From Aerococcus christensenii (GTDB taxonomy: Bacteria; Bacillota; Bacilli; Lactobacillales; Aerococcaceae), in assembly GCF_001543105.1 (NCBI RefSeq), contig NZ_CP014159.1, positions 620,001-684,000 of the forward strand: DNA of 64,000 bases. Reading direction: 5' to 3'. Position numbers and translations under genes: made by a program. Every line of letters begins with the position of its first letter. Position 1 is the stretch's first letter. The notes beneath the pieces are model-generated. The model searched no databases, was not told the origin of the DNA, and saw only the letters and a program-made list of their open reading frames with translations. Below are positions 1 to 9,793 of the stretch, piece by piece.

Positions 1-2461
1 TCAGTAATTCTTTGAAAATATAGAGGGTCATTTCATGAGAAAATGCACCTAATACCTTGATAGTGGACAACTCTAACAGACGTTCAGAAACATTAATATT
101 GGTCAAGCTGTACAAGACAATAAAATCTAGAACGGCCGCAGCAACAATCAATATTAAAGTGACGGTATTTAAGGCCTCTAAAGTATCCTTAAAAGCTTTT
201 TGGAAGGTTTGCGTATTGCCTACCCCTACAATGCGATTATCACTTTTTAAAGTTTCTGCCACTTGATTAAAAGCTTCAAGTTGTTTTAACTGAATCACAG
301 CACTGTTTGCTAGAGCTTCTTTCCCTAATTTTTCCTGATAATAATCTTTAGACATGATACAAGAATGCCCAATGTAGGCTTCTACAATTCCCTTAATCGG
401 TAAATTCACCACTTCTTCTTTATCATTCATAAGTGGCAACTCATCCCCTACTTTTAAATCGAACAATTTAGCTAATTTTTGTGTCACCAAAACTCCATCT
501 TTAGGTAAATTCAAAGGACTTTGATTGTTACTATCCGACAAAGCGTAATAATCTCGGTAATTAGAAGAAGCGTCGAGAACTTTTAATTGCACATTTTGTT
601 GGGCAATTTGGCCGGCTGGCGTGTGCCAAGTCTCTATTCGTAGAGGTAGAACATCTGCTACATTTTTCGTTTGATGAATAAACGTATTAACTTGATCGAC
701 ATCCTCAGCCTGAAGGTCACTCGCATATTGTACTAAACCATCATAAGATTCTACGACATTAAATTGCCGATAAGCCAAACCAGAAATAGAGTCTCCAATA
801 CCTAATCCTGTAATAACCAAAGCTGTGCATCCCATCACGCCTAGCACCATCATCAGATTTCTTCCCTTGTAACGAAAGAGATTTCGTAAAGTAATTTTGT
901 TTAAAAAACTAAGTTTGTTCCATAAGAAACGGCATTTTTCAATCCAAATGTGCCCCCCTACTTTCGGAGCTTTTGGTCTCATTAATTCTGCTGTCTTTTC
1001 TAGTAAAAGCGAATGTATCGTCACAAAAACAGGCCCTATTGTCGTTCCTAGTCCAATAGCTAAAGAGAGAAAAACATCCTTCCAGTAAACCCCATAAACA
1101 ATCTCTGGCAAAGGATACATCATCGCATACGATTTACAAATAATCCATGGAAAAAGAAAATTTCCGATGCTTCCTCCCACAAGAGCCCCAAAACATGTTG
1201 CTGTTGACGCATAAATGAAAAATTCCATCGCTATATCCACTTGACTATAGCCCAAAGCTTTTAAAGTTCCCACTTGGAGACGTTTTTCATCAACCATTCG
1301 CGTCATGGTTGTGTAAGACACCAAAATAGCAACTAAAAAAAATAACCATGGAAATACTTGAGCTATGGCTGCTATTCTATCTGCATTTTGTCCATATTCT
1401 TTCACACCGGGTAGATGAGAACGATCGTTGATAAAATACTTGGGCTCTGAAAGGGTTTGTAATTGTTTTTCTTTTTCATCTATTTGCGCTTCTTGCCGAT
1501 TCAATGCTTCTTTCGCTTTATCTTTTTCTTTCAAAGCAGCCTTTAAAGTGTCCTCTTGCCCTTGTATAGCTAATTGCTCCTGTGCTGCATTTAAAAAGGC
1601 TTCTTTTTGCCGAAGCTGCTCTTTCGCTTGACAAATGGTCTGTTTGGCTTGATCCAAAGGTTCTTGGGCTTGTCGCTTTGTTTCTTTTAAGACTTCTGGA
1701 CCTCTATCCTTAAAAGCCTCCTCTAGTTGAGATTGACTCGCTTTAATTTTCTCCTTATAGGATTCGCTATAAGCCTTCTCACCTTGAGCAGCTTGTACCC
1801 GAATAGCAAAAGCGGAATCATATTCCCCCACTAAGTCCTCAGGATAAACAACCGCAAAAGCGTTTAAGTGGCCATTTCCTATCTGAGTATATCCTCTTTC
1901 TAAACGATCCATATACAAAGGGGAGTAAAGAATTCCAACAATTACAAATTGATCCTCTTTAAGCTGAGGAGCTTTGGGATCATCTTTCACACCCATTGGG
2001 TTAAAGGAGAGTTTCTGGCCAATTTGAAAAGTTGATCCATATTCCTTCACAACTTTAGCATCTACTGCAATTTCTCCTTCTTTTTGCGGAAGTCGCCCTT
2101 CCTTTATCCACCATTTGTTAAAATTTCCTGGCATCTGTTCAAAATCAGGGAAAATATGAAAAAGTAATTCTGTCCCTTCTGATTGTCGATCCACTGTCTT
2201 ATAAGGCAGGTAGTCAATGCCTTCTACACGCTCTATCCGTTCCCTATCTGCCTGTCTCAGTCCAAAGGTAGATTGCACACTCAGATCTTGAAGATGATGC
2301 GTCTGGTAATATCGATGAGCAGAAATAAGCATATCAGGCGCAGCTGCACGAATTCCAACAAAGAAACCTATCCCTAAAAGAATAATTCCAAGGAGGGCCA
2401 AAAAACGCGGCCAAGTCTTTATAATCTCTCGTCTTGCATTTTTTAATAAAGTTTTTTTCAT
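1..2461 (-). CDS. ABC transporter permease, FtsX/MacB type (C-terminus cut by window edge)
   Basis: Reading by eye from the ATG at 2461 gives a frame that appears open to base 1, so at least 820 residues are present and the stop lies outside the window. A membrane segment follows the basic N-terminus (about residues 18-38), then a large extracytoplasmic part. Residues about 223-338 (bases 1450-1795) are rich in Gln, Lys and Glu in a coiled-coil pattern. Several hydrophobic segments follow from about residue 350, including one near an FtsX-like 'GTLKALGYS' stretch, with a second FtsX-like block at the cut end. The ATPase gene ends only 2 bases upstream, so the two form an exporter. The substrate is not evident; peptide, lipid or antimicrobial export/resistance are family possibilities. 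Confidence 0.85.
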   Translation of the reverse strand, partial: MKKTLLKNARREIIKTWPRFLALLGIILLGIGFFVGIRAAAPDMLISAHRYYQTHHLQDLSVQSTFGLRQADRERIERVEGIDYLPYKTVDRQSEGTELLFHIFPDFEQMPGNFNKWWIKEGRLPQKEGEIAVDAKVVKEYGSTFQIGQKLSFNPMGVKDDPKAPQLKEDQFVIVGILYSPLYMDRLERGYTQIGNGHLNAFAVVYPEDLVGEYDSAFAIRVQAAQGEKAYSESYKEKIKASQSQLEEAFKDRGPEVLKETKRQAQEPLDQAKQTICQAKEQLRQKEAFLNAAQEQLAIQGQEDTLKAALKEKDKAKEALNRQEAQIDEKEKQLQTLSEPKYFINDRSHLPGVKEYGQNADRIAAIAQVFPWLFFLVAILVSYTTMTRMVDEKRLQVGTLKALGYSQVDIAMEFFIYASTATCFGALVGGSIGNFLFPWIICKSYAMMYPLPEIVYGVYWKDVFLSLAIGLGTTIGPVFVTIHSLLLEKTAELMRPKAPKVGGHIWIEKCRFLWNKLSFLNKITLRNLFRYKGRNLMMVLGVMGCTALVITGLGIGDSISGLAYRQFNVVESYDGLVQYASDLQAEDVDQVNTFIHQTKNVADVLPLRIETWHTPAGQIAQQNVQLKVLDASSNYRDYYALSDSNNQSPLNLPKDGVLVTQKLAKLFDLKVGDELPLMNDKEEVVNLPIKGIVEAYIGHSCIMSKDYYQEKLGKEALANSAVIQLKQLEAFNQVAETLKSDNRIVGVGNTQTFQKAFKDTLEALNTVTLILIVAAAVLDFIVLYSLTNINVSERLLELSTIKVLGAFSHEMTLYIFKELL

Positions 2462-2463
2462 TT

Positions 2464-3165
2464 TTACCACGCAATCTCTCGTACTGCTTTAGGGGAATCT
2501 TGTAATAAAACACCTTCCACCTGACCGTTTTTAATTTTAATGACCCTATCTGCCATATCCGCAATGGATTGATTATGTGTAATGACTACGACTGTCGTTC
2601 CATAATGACGCGATTGATCAACTAATAGTTGAAGAATCTGTTGGCCTGTTGCATTATCTAAAGCACCAGTAGGTTCATCACATAATAATAATTTGGGATT
2701 CTTAGCAATGGCTCTTGCAATAGACACTCGCTGTTGCTCTCCGCCAGAAAGTTGCGCTGGGAAATTGTCTGCTCGATCACTCAACCCTACTTGCCTTAAA
2801 ACTTCCTCTGCACGGAAGGATTCTTGCGCAATTTGTTCCGCCATTTCAACATTTTCTTTCGCTGTAAGATTAGGAATCAAATTATAAAATTGAAAAACAA
2901 CCCCCACATTATCTCGACGATATAGGGTTAACTGCTTCTCGTTATACTTTGCAATATCCTTACCCGCCACTAACACTTGCCCAGAAGTGGGTAAATCCAT
3001 ACCACCTAGAATATTTAATACCGTTGATTTTCCCGCACCAGAAGGTCCCAATACCACCACAAATTCCCCTTCTTCAATCTGAAAAGAAATTTTGTTATTA
3101 GCGATAACTTGAGATTCTCCTTCTCCGTATATTTTGCTTTCATCTACTAACTCAATATAGCTCAT
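2464..3165 (-). CDS. ABC transporter ATP-binding protein (MacB/LolD-like)
   Basis: 233-residue nucleotide-binding subunit. Walker A is GPSGAGKST (about residues 41-49), the Q-loop lies near 'VFQFYN', the signature is LSGGEQQR, Walker B is [12 protein letters not shown], and the switch His sits in 'VVITHN'. The overall pattern is that of the LolD/MacB/YknY ATPases that pair with FtsX-type permeases, and such a permease starts 2 bases after this stop. The start ATG has AGGAGG upstream with a reasonable spacing. Together they probably act as a mechanotransmitting exporter in the cytoplasmic membrane. The substrate cannot be read from sequence. Confidence 0.93.
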   Translation of the reverse strand: MSYIELVDESKIYGEGESQVIANNKISFQIEEGEFVVVLGPSGAGKSTVLNILGGMDLPTSGQVLVAGKDIAKYNEKQLTLYRRDNVGVVFQFYNLIPNLTAKENVEMAEQIAQESFRAEEVLRQVGLSDRADNFPAQLSGGEQQRVSIARAIAKNPKLLLCDEPTGALDNATGQQILQLLVDQSRHYGTTVVVITHNQSIADMADRVIKIKNGQVEGVLLQDSPKAVREIAW

Positions 3166-3199
3166 CTCCTACACACCTCCTTAGGGTCTTTTCGATTTT

Positions 3200-3208
3200 A
3201 GTATAGCA
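3200..3208 (-). promoter_or_regulatory. extended -10 promoter of the ABC exporter operon
   Basis: On the minus strand the sequence is TGCTATACT, an extended -10 element (TGn + TATACT) about 35 bases upstream of the ATPase start. The -35 region 17 bases further up is poor, as is usual for extended -10 promoters. Confidence 0.45.
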
Positions 3209-3241
3209 ATATAATCCCCTTTAATAAAAGGCCTATTCGTT

Positions 3242-4150
3242 TTATTTTCTTTCCACTAACTGGCCAAAAGCACCAATCACTAACGCATAAAAAGCTATTC
3301 CCACACTTTCCAAACCTACTTGATAGTACACACTTCCTATAATTCCGATAACCAATAAAAGATAAAGGCCTGCCAAAAATTTTCGTAATCTTTTTAACAT
3401 TCTCATATATTGAAGTAAGAAGATAATCAAAGGGACACCCCATAAAAATAATCCCATTTTTTCTGAAATCACATATAATAAATCCGGCATAATCGGTAAA
3501 GGAAGTCCTCTCAACAATCCAAATAAGCTCGTTTTCAAACTTCCTGCCGTCACAGAAAAACTAGATAATAATTTCACCCGAATAAAACTCGAACCAAAAT
3601 AACCATACAAACATAAAGCAGTCATCAAGAAACTTACATATGACAAAGAAAAATGTCTTTCCTTGTTTTCTTCAACGGCTTCATCTTCCGAAGGTATCTG
3701 CTTCTTATGTTTTTTCTGCCGCACGTTTTGAAGGGTTTGTCTCAACTTCCGATTCAGAAAAATTTCTTTCTTAGCATTTTTTTGACTTATCACATAGGTC
3801 CAAGCCATAATCCCTACTAAAAATACAAATTCGACCATATGAAATCCATTTTTAACGAGAAGGGCAAAAAGAATCAGCAACAATATGCCATAAAGATACC
3901 TATTCTGATCTACAAAGCTTCGAATGGCTTTGATCAAATTTTTTGAGTGGCCTGTCCGACTTTGCCGTCGAGACATCCTTTCTTCTTTCAAAGGGAATTG
4001 AGAGTAAGGAGGGATTTCCTCTTCTTTTTTCGGTATAAAAATTCGAGTTCCTTCTTCTTTTTTCTCCATTTCCTCTACAACTTTTTCACCACACGCCATA
4101 CAATACTTAGCGTCTTTTCCTAATCGATGTCCACAATTTTGACAATACAT
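3242..4150 (-). CDS. zinc-ribbon membrane protein, function unknown
   Basis: 302 residues. The N-terminus holds a zinc ribbon with two Cys pairs (C3/C6 and C18/C21, 'YCQNCG' and 'YCMACG'), then a charged linker. Two hydrophobic segments lie near residues 85-120, a basic stretch at 125-150, and several more hydrophobic segments from about 165 to the end. Zinc-ribbon plus multi-span proteins are common and mostly uncharacterised in Firmicutes. I do not recognise a specific family. It stands between the ABC exporter and the yacL-type gene, with a terminator at its upstream side, so it is probably transcribed separately. Confidence 0.8.
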   Translation of the reverse strand: MYCQNCGHRLGKDAKYCMACGEKVVEEMEKKEEGTRIFIPKKEEEIPPYSQFPLKEERMSRRQSRTGHSKNLIKAIRSFVDQNRYLYGILLLILFALLVKNGFHMVEFVFLVGIMAWTYVISQKNAKKEIFLNRKLRQTLQNVRQKKHKKQIPSEDEAVEENKERHFSLSYVSFLMTALCLYGYFGSSFIRVKLLSSFSVTAGSLKTSLFGLLRGLPLPIMPDLLYVISEKMGLFLWGVPLIIFLLQYMRMLKRLRKFLAGLYLLLVIGIIGSVYYQVGLESVGIAFYALVIGAFGQLVERK

Positions 4151-4185
4151 AAACGTCTCCCTTTTCTCCCTTCGACATAAGAAAA

Positions 4186-4217
4186 ATAGCCTTCATTTTT
4201 CGTCAAATGGAGGCTAT
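4186..4217 (-). terminator. Rho-independent terminator after the PIN/TRAM gene
   Basis: About 13 paired bases (ATAGCCT.. with ..AGGCTAT) followed on the minus strand by a TTTTTC run, just after the stop at 4236. Confidence 0.8.
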
Positions 4218-4235
4218 CTTCGAATCCTTTAGAGA

Positions 4236-5348
4236 TTAAACTTTTTTAGCAAAAATCATTTTCCCAGCATTAGTTTGAATGGCTGAAGTGACTTCCACAT
4301 TTAGAATTTGATCCATTTGATTCTTAGCATCTTCTACAACAATCATCGTCCCATCATCTAAATAGCCTACGCCCTGTTGCCGCTCTGTCCCAGGCCGAAT
4401 GATACGTACACTCATTTGTTCACCTGGAACCAAAATAGCCTTCGTCGCACTGGCCAATTCATTTAAATTAAGGACTTTAATTTTGTGGAAATGGCTCACT
4501 TTATTCAGATTATAATCATTCGTAACAACTACCCCATCTACTTTCTTCGCAAGAAGCAATAACTTCAAATCTACCTCTTCCTCATTAAAATCTCCTGGAT
4601 AGAATTCAACCGGCATAATATTAGAATTTTGAATTTCATTCAAAATATCTAGTCCTCTTCGGCCTCTGACACGCTTAGAGGCATCTGCCGAATCTGCAAT
4701 ATACTGCAATTCTTTTAAAACAAAGTTAGGAACAAGTAAGGTTCCTTCAATCACTCCAGTTTTAATAACATCTAGAATCCGACCATCAATAATAACAGAT
4801 GTATCCAAAATTTTATATGGATGAAAATTCGTGACCTTTCCTTCTAAAGAAAAAGAACTAGGAACCACAGCTGGTAATTGAGAATTTCCTTTTCCTTTGC
4901 TCTCTTTTTCTCTGTCTTTAAAATTGAAAGCCCGTATATTCTTAAAGAAAATCAAAATATCTTCTCGTTTTAGTCGGGCAACGCAATATCCTAAAAAAGC
5001 TAAAATAATTGCATTTACAATCGGTAAAATATTAGAAATGATTGGAATATCCAAAGCCGTTAACGGCACATTAACTAATAAAGCTAAAATCAAACCGACA
5101 ATAATTCCTAAACAAGAAAGAAGAATATTAGAAACAGATAAATTCTGAATATCCTTCTCCAGCTGACAGACAAATCGTTCTTGCATGGGTTGAAAAAATG
5201 GAATAAGAACAAAGAAAATAAGTGCACCCAATAAACTATTCACCCAGGCACTTTTAAAAAAAGTGTTTTCTATATTACACCAGGTCCAAACTATGGGGAA
5301 AAAATAATATCCCAGGGCACTCCCAAGAAGTACCCAAAGTATATTCAT
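4236..5348 (-). CDS. yacL: PIN/TRAM-domain membrane protein (YacL family)
   Basis: 370 residues from the chosen ATG. GAGGAG lies 8 bases upstream of this ATG, whereas the in-frame GTG 13 codons earlier has no good Shine-Dalgarno. Four hydrophobic segments fill the first 130 residues. A PIN nuclease domain starts near 'KILDTSVIIDGRILDV', with acidic residues at 'TSVIIDGR' and 'VVVTNDYNLNKV', and a C-terminal TRAM-like domain covers 'VRIIRPG...VGYLDDGTMIVVE'. This is the layout of the YacL family found next to radA in Firmicutes, as here. RNA cleavage is inferred from the PIN fold and has not been shown for most members. Confidence 0.92.
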   Translation of the reverse strand: MNILWVLLGSALGYYFFPIVWTWCNIENTFFKSAWVNSLLGALIFFVLIPFFQPMQERFVCQLEKDIQNLSVSNILLSCLGIIVGLILALLVNVPLTALDIPIISNILPIVNAIILAFLGYCVARLKREDILIFFKNIRAFNFKDREKESKGKGNSQLPAVVPSSFSLEGKVTNFHPYKILDTSVIIDGRILDVIKTGVIEGTLLVPNFVLKELQYIADSADASKRVRGRRGLDILNEIQNSNIMPVEFYPGDFNEEEVDLKLLLLAKKVDGVVVTNDYNLNKVSHFHKIKVLNLNELASATKAILVPGEQMSVRIIRPGTERQQGVGYLDDGTMIVVEDAKNQMDQILNVEVTSAIQTNAGKMIFAKKV

Positions 5349-5417
5349 TACTTGAACTCCTCGCTTTTCTTTTTGCATTCCTTTCACCTACCTTTCATTG
5401 ATATAATATTTACTCTG

Positions 5418-6794
5418 CTACCGTGGGAAAACGACCTGAAGAACCTGCTTTAAAGTCTTCGCTCCCAAGACTTCGATTCCTTTAGGTTTACGAAGTCCTT
5501 GACAATTTCCATAGGGGACAAAGATACGCTTAAAGCCTAATTTTTCAGCTTCAAGAATTCTTTCTTCAATACGAGAGACTCGCCGAAGCTCTCCAGTTAA
5601 TCCGATTTCTCCAACAAAACAATCTGTTGGTTGCGTTTCTTTTTCAAAATAGGATGAAGCCACAGCCATTGCAATAGCTAAATCAATCGCCGGTTCATCC
5701 AGCTTCACACCTCCTGTTGATTTTAAATAAGCATCTTGATTTTGTAACATTAAATGAGCACGTTTTTCTAAAACAGCCATCAGTAAAGTCACGCGCGAAT
5801 AGTCTAACCCTGAAGCCGTTCTTCTTGCATTTCCAAAAGCAGTTGGCGTTAATAAGGCTTGAATTTCAGTCAATATCGTGCGTGTCCCCTCTAAAGAAGC
5901 AACAACAGCTGACCCATTCGCACCCACTAAACGTTCCTCTAAGAAAAGCTGACTAGGATTTACAACTTCTTCTAATCCAGATTCTTTCATATCGAATACA
6001 CCAATTTCATTGGTAGATCCAAATCGATTTTTGACAGCTCTTAATATTCTAAAAGTATTGTGCTTCTCACCTTCTAAGTAAAGAACGGTATCCACCATAT
6101 GTTCAAGAATACGTGGGCCTGCAATATTTCCTTCTTTAGTCACATGCCCTACCACAAATACCGCAATATTATCTTTTTTAGCTATTCGCATCAATTCAGC
6201 CGTAGCTTCTCTCACTTGACTCACAGATCCTGCCAAAGATTCCGAGTGAGGATGCACCATGGTTTGAATAGAATCAATAATCACAAATTCCGGCTTAATC
6301 TCATCGATAGCTGATTGAATTAAGACCATGTCCGTTTCTGAATAGACATAGAATTGTGCCGAAGAATAACCCAATCGATCAGCCCTTAATTTAATTTGAT
6401 GAACACTTTCTTCCCCTGAAACATACAAAACCACATGTTCCATTCGGCTGAGTTGTTCAGCAACTTGAAGCAAGAGGGTGGACTTCCCAATACCAGGATC
6501 CCCTCCAATAAGTACCAAAGAACCAGCGACTAAGCCGCCTCCTAATACCCGATTAAGTTCCTCTAATTTTGTTTGTACACGAGACTCTTCCTTCGCTGTC
6601 ACTTGATGAAGACGTTGTGGCTTTTCTTTAGACAATGAATAGTGACTAGCCGATTGGATAGGTTGCCCCTGTATGACTTCTTCTTCTAACGTATTCCAAG
6701 CTTGACATTGAGGACATTTTCCATACCATTGTGGAGATTCATAACCACATGCTTGACAAGAATAGATCGTCTTTGCCTTTTTAGTCTTAGCCAT
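5418..6794 (-). CDS. radA: DNA repair protein RadA
   Basis: 458 residues, the usual length. An N-terminal zinc finger (C13, C16, C27, C30) is followed by a RecA-like ATPase with Walker [11 protein letters not shown], the RadA-specific KNRFG motif ('[11 protein letters not shown]'), and a C-terminal Lon-like domain ('[17 protein letters not shown]'). RadA is a DNA-branch-migration helicase active in recombination and, in naturally competent relatives, transformation. It lies between dut and the yacL-type gene with short gaps, so the three are probably co-transcribed. Confidence 0.98.
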   Translation of the reverse strand: MAKTKKAKTIYSCQACGYESPQWYGKCPQCQAWNTLEEEVIQGQPIQSASHYSLSKEKPQRLHQVTAKEESRVQTKLEELNRVLGGGLVAGSLVLIGGDPGIGKSTLLLQVAEQLSRMEHVVLYVSGEESVHQIKLRADRLGYSSAQFYVYSETDMVLIQSAIDEIKPEFVIIDSIQTMVHPHSESLAGSVSQVREATAELMRIAKKDNIAVFVVGHVTKEGNIAGPRILEHMVDTVLYLEGEKHNTFRILRAVKNRFGSTNEIGVFDMKESGLEEVVNPSQLFLEERLVGANGSAVVASLEGTRTILTEIQALLTPTAFGNARRTASGLDYSRVTLLMAVLEKRAHLMLQNQDAYLKSTGGVKLDEPAIDLAIAMAVASSYFEKETQPTDCFVGEIGLTGELRRVSRIEERILEAEKLGFKRIFVPYGNCQGLRKPKGIEVLGAKTLKQVLQVVFPR

Positions 6795-6814
6795 CCCTAT
6801 CCTCCTGCGTTCTC

Positions 6815-7324
6815 TTATTTTCCGGAAGATCCAAATCCTCCCGTGCGTTCTTTGAGTTCTTCTTGCTCATTTTCTATCGTTAAGTATTTTGTAAAAATTC
6901 CTTGAGCGATGCGCTCTCCCTTCTCTATTACAACATCTTCCAATCCAAAATTAATTAATTGAACATAAATATGACCTTCATTATTAGGATTATTATAATA
7001 ATCACTGTCAATAATTCCTACACTATTAGGAAGCATTAACCGTCTTTTAAGGGGATTAGAAGAACGAGAAATCAATTGGAGATATTCATCTTCTGGTAAG
7101 CGACATTTTAAGCCAGTAGGTACCAAAGTTGGCTTAAGTACTTCGCTGTCAATTTCTTCTTTTCCACTAGCCATCGCTACTGCCGTTTTCCAATAAGAAG
7201 GCACAGTAATTGTTTCTGCCGCTTCAATATCATACCCTGCAGATGCTTTGGTCGCTCTTTTAGGGAGATGAATCCCTAGACCTTCATAAGCACCAACTAC
7301 TTCAAAAGCTCGTTTACTCGTCAT
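6815..7324 (-). CDS. dut: deoxyuridine 5'-triphosphate nucleotidohydrolase (dUTPase)
   Basis: 169 residues from ATG 7324. AAAGGAG lies about 12 bases upstream, inside the longer TTG-started reading, so that longer start is rejected. The five trimeric dUTPase motifs are visible: AGYDIEA (1), SRSSNPLKR (2), [10 protein letters not shown] (3), KGERIAQG (4) and [10 protein letters not shown] (5). It hydrolyses dUTP to dUMP and pyrophosphate, keeping uracil out of DNA and feeding dTMP synthesis. It is the first gene of the dut-radA-yacL run. An insertion of about 15 residues between motifs 1 and 2 makes it slightly longer than the minimal enzyme. Confidence 0.95.
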   Translation of the reverse strand: MTSKRAFEVVGAYEGLGIHLPKRATKASAGYDIEAAETITVPSYWKTAVAMASGKEEIDSEVLKPTLVPTGLKCRLPEDEYLQLISRSSNPLKRRLMLPNSVGIIDSDYYNNPNNEGHIYVQLINFGLEDVVIEKGERIAQGIFTKYLTIENEQEELKERTGGFGSSGK

Positions 7325-7480
7325 AAAAATCTTAGTCTCCTTTAAAAACAAGAAGTTATACTTTTATTTTAACATTTTCTTCTTCAATTTAAAACTCATC
7401 CTCCTAAGCTTAGTAAAAGCCTAAGAAAGCCCTTAAAAAATTTTTATCAAAAATATTTTCTCTCATCATTTCTAGGAAAA

Positions 7481-7501
7481 AAGCGATCCAAAAGATCGCT
7501 T
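7481..7501 (-). terminator. Rho-independent terminator after rpiA
   Basis: Perfect AAGCGATC / GATCGCTT stem followed on the minus strand by TTTTTT, 34 bases after the rpiA stop. Confidence 0.85.
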
Positions 7502-7534
7502 CACTAAAAATGATTTTTTTACAAATCAACCTAT

Positions 7535-8236
7535 TTACTCATCTATTAAATGAACACCTTTAAAAGGTTTACCACTTACAAAATAAACTTTTCCATCTGA
7601 TGCTAATAACACGTCTTCTGTCATATTTAAAAATAGACCATGTTCAACAACTCCTACTAAATGAATCAATTCATCAGATAGAGCTTTTGGATCTTCAATA
7701 TGTTTCAAATCGAGGTCAATAATATAATTATCATTATCTGTATGAAATAATTTGCCATCTACTTCCCGCATACTTGGACAATAGCCCTTTTCTTCAAAGT
7801 AATGGAACAGATGTGTATATCCATTTTTGACAACTTCTACAGGCAATTTAAAAGCACCTAAATAGGGAACCCGTTTTCTCTCCTCTGCTACCCACACAAT
7901 TCGTTTGCTGTAAGAAGCTACAATTTTTTCCTCAAGTAAAGCGCCTCCGCCTCCCTTAATCCCATCACAAGCTTCCGTAAATTCATCTACCCCATCAATC
8001 GTTAAATCAATAGCCTCTACTTCATCAATTTCCAAAACTTCGATACCTAACTGCTCAGCTTGTTGAGCAGAACGAATAGATGAAGAAACTGCCCGAAGAG
8101 ACAAGCCTTCTTTCTGTACTCTTTTTCCTAATTCATCAATAAAATACCAAGCGGTAGAGCCTGTTCCTAAACCAACAGTCATATGATCTTTTACTAAATA
8201 TGCCGCTTGTCGACCCACTAATTCTTTGTTGTTCAC
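7535..8236 (-). CDS. rpiA: ribose-5-phosphate isomerase A
   Basis: 233 residues. The phosphate-binding GLGTGSTA (about residues 23-30), DGVDE and KGGGGALLEEKI motifs, including the catalytic Glu and Lys regions, are present. It interconverts ribulose-5-phosphate and ribose-5-phosphate in the non-oxidative pentose phosphate pathway, the same pathway as the tkt and tal genes 14 kb away. It stands alone between a terminator on each side, with a TGGTATAAT extended -10 promoter upstream, so it is monocistronic. The start ATG has an AGGAGG sequence just upstream. Confidence 0.97.
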   Translation of the reverse strand: MNNKELVGRQAAYLVKDHMTVGLGTGSTAWYFIDELGKRVQKEGLSLRAVSSSIRSAQQAEQLGIEVLEIDEVEAIDLTIDGVDEFTEACDGIKGGGGALLEEKIVASYSKRIVWVAEERKRVPYLGAFKLPVEVVKNGYTHLFHYFEEKGYCPSMREVDGKLFHTDNDNYIIDLDLKHIEDPKALSDELIHLVGVVEHGLFLNMTEDVLLASDGKVYFVSGKPFKGVHLIDE

Positions 8237-8268
8237 CTAACATATCCTCCTCTTCATTTTTCAATCTT

Positions 8269-8277
8269 ATTATACCA
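8269..8277 (-). promoter_or_regulatory. extended -10 promoter of rpiA
   Basis: TGGTATAAT on the minus strand, about 33 bases upstream of the rpiA ATG; the -35 is weak. Confidence 0.6.
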
Positions 8278-8312
8278 ATTTTCTTTCAAATTAAAAATTC
8301 TTGTTGTTTTTG

Positions 8313-8354
8313 AAAAAGCCAAACCCTCTAAACTCTTCTTTAGAAAGTTTGGCT
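8313..8354 (-). terminator. Rho-independent terminator after the GntR gene
   Basis: AGCCAAAC / GTTTGGCT stem with a loop of about 22 bases that itself can pair, followed by TTTTTC on the minus strand. Confidence 0.7.
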
Positions 8355-8371
8355 AAATTTTTAAAAGGAAA

Positions 8372-9028
8372 TCAATAATTAATTTGATGTAAAATTAATC
8401 GATTAATCCACATCCGAAAATATTTGTGGACTGTTGCATAATCCTGCTTTTTTAAACCTTCAATAAGCGGTGGATAAATAGCAGACATCATTTCCTGTTC
8501 CTTTAAGAAGGTCTTATGATGCTTTTCCACACGTGAACGATAGATATCATACAGATCCGAAATCGTATTTAATAGCACTTGTCGAAAATAATGATTAGAA
8601 TGGTAACTCGCTAGCAAATGAAATAATTTCAACTTAGAGTCATAGTAAGAAATATAATTATCTTCCTCACAACATTTTTCTAATTCATGCTCTATATTAA
8701 TAATAGCATCTATATCTACTTGAATATCTTTATCTTGCATTTGCCTCAACAGCTCTGAGATAAGTAATTCAACAAACTGTAAGCGATCAACAATCGCTTT
8801 AGTGTTTAAAGTGGTTTTGGAAACAATCGCACCTTTATAAGGTTCAATCCGAATATATCCATCTTCTTCTAGCATTTCCATGGCACTACGTATAGGGGTC
8901 CGACTCATGGCTAATTTCTCTGCGAGTTCTATTTCTTTCAGATGAGTTCCCGGCAAAATAACGTTATTATCTATTTGTTCTTTTAGATAATTATACGCCT
9001 TTTGGGTGTAATTGATTGATCTAACCAT
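8372..9028 (-). CDS. GntR-family transcriptional regulator (FCD-like)
   Basis: 218 residues from the second ATG of the ORF, which has AAGGAGG 6 bases upstream; the first ATG overlaps that Shine-Dalgarno. A winged helix occupies residues 5-70 and contains the GntR recognition pattern 'LAEKLAMSRTPIRSAMEMLEEDGYI'. The C-terminal 140 residues are all-helical, as in the FadR/FCD ligand-binding group. The target genes are unclear: rpiA downstream has its own promoter, and the wall-hydrolase gene upstream is unrelated. Effector unknown. Confidence 0.88.
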   Translation of the reverse strand: MVRSINYTQKAYNYLKEQIDNNVILPGTHLKEIELAEKLAMSRTPIRSAMEMLEEDGYIRIEPYKGAIVSKTTLNTKAIVDRLQFVELLISELLRQMQDKDIQVDIDAIINIEHELEKCCEEDNYISYYDSKLKLFHLLASYHSNHYFRQVLLNTISDLYDIYRSRVEKHHKTFLKEQEMMSAIYPPLIEGLKKQDYATVHKYFRMWINRLILHQINY

Positions 9029-9102
9029 TTCCATCCTCCTTATAGAATTGTCTTACCTACATTTTATCATTTCAGAGGATATGTTCAATATCTTCCTTTT
9101 GT

Positions 9103-9741
9103 TTATTTTTGATAGTCAAAGCGATAGAGTCTATATTCCTCAATCAAGCGATTAAGTTTATTATGGTAATTAGGATCTGTTGCGTATCCTGCTGTTTCTA
9201 ATGCTTGTGTGGCGTTTCTATAATTTTTAGATTCTCTAACTTTTTGGTACAAATTTGCGTTCCAAGACGTCCCATTTTTTATTAAATTTCCATGATCCTC
9301 TACAGAACTTTTCCAATTTGGATACACTACAAAAGCATCAGAGACTTCTATCCAACCTTGCTTTGTGTATTCTTTAGTCACTAATCTTACCTGCGGCTCC
9401 TTTCCTGAAGCCTTTTTTCCAAAAAGATTATGATATTGACTGGCCAACTGACTTCTTCCAAAATCAGATTCTAAAATGGCCTGAGCCACCACGACACTAG
9501 GTAGAACTTTTGATGTTTTATAGTTCATCACGGCATAATTTCCAATTTCATTGATAAAAGCTTCTTCTTGAGAAGTTAGAGTTTTCGCATTAAAATGCGC
9601 ATCAAAAAAATGAGCACGAGGTAAGTAGTGGCTAAGACAAACTATCATCAGCAAGCAAAAAAGCCAAGCTCCCAATCTTTTTTTCACATATTTTCTTTTT
9701 AAAGCTTTCTTCTTTTTGCTTTTCTTTTGACTCCAGCCCAT
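9103..9741 (-). CDS. membrane-anchored N-acetylglucosaminidase (GH73)
   Basis: 212 residues. A very basic N-terminus (KKSKKKKALKRK) is followed by one membrane segment at about residues 27-43 and then a GH73 glucosaminidase domain. The motif 'VVAQAILESDFGRSQLA' carries the likely catalytic Glu, followed by 'YHNLFGKK' and the C-terminal 'GYATDPNYHNKLNRLIEEY'. It should cut the GlcNAc-MurNAc bond in peptidoglycan from the outer face of the membrane. It has no wall-binding repeats, unlike the second GH73 protein of this window at 47638-50196. A stand-alone gene. Confidence 0.92.
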   Translation of the reverse strand: MGWSQKKSKKKKALKRKYVKKRLGAWLFCLLMIVCLSHYLPRAHFFDAHFNAKTLTSQEEAFINEIGNYAVMNYKTSKVLPSVVVAQAILESDFGRSQLASQYHNLFGKKASGKEPQVRLVTKEYTKQGWIEVSDAFVVYPNWKSSVEDHGNLIKNGTSWNANLYQKVRESKNYRNATQALETAGYATDPNYHNKLNRLIEEYRLYRFDYQK

Positions 9742-9793
9742 TATTAGTCTTTTCCCCCTTTCTTTCCACTTTTCTCACCTAATATTTTCTTCC

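Noticed and set aside
7367..7402. Tiny plus-Shine-Dalgarno ORF upstream of dut (minus strand, 11 codons)
   Set aside because: AGGAGG touches the ATG with no spacing, and the peptide is a plain Lys-rich string; probably chance in AT-rich DNA.
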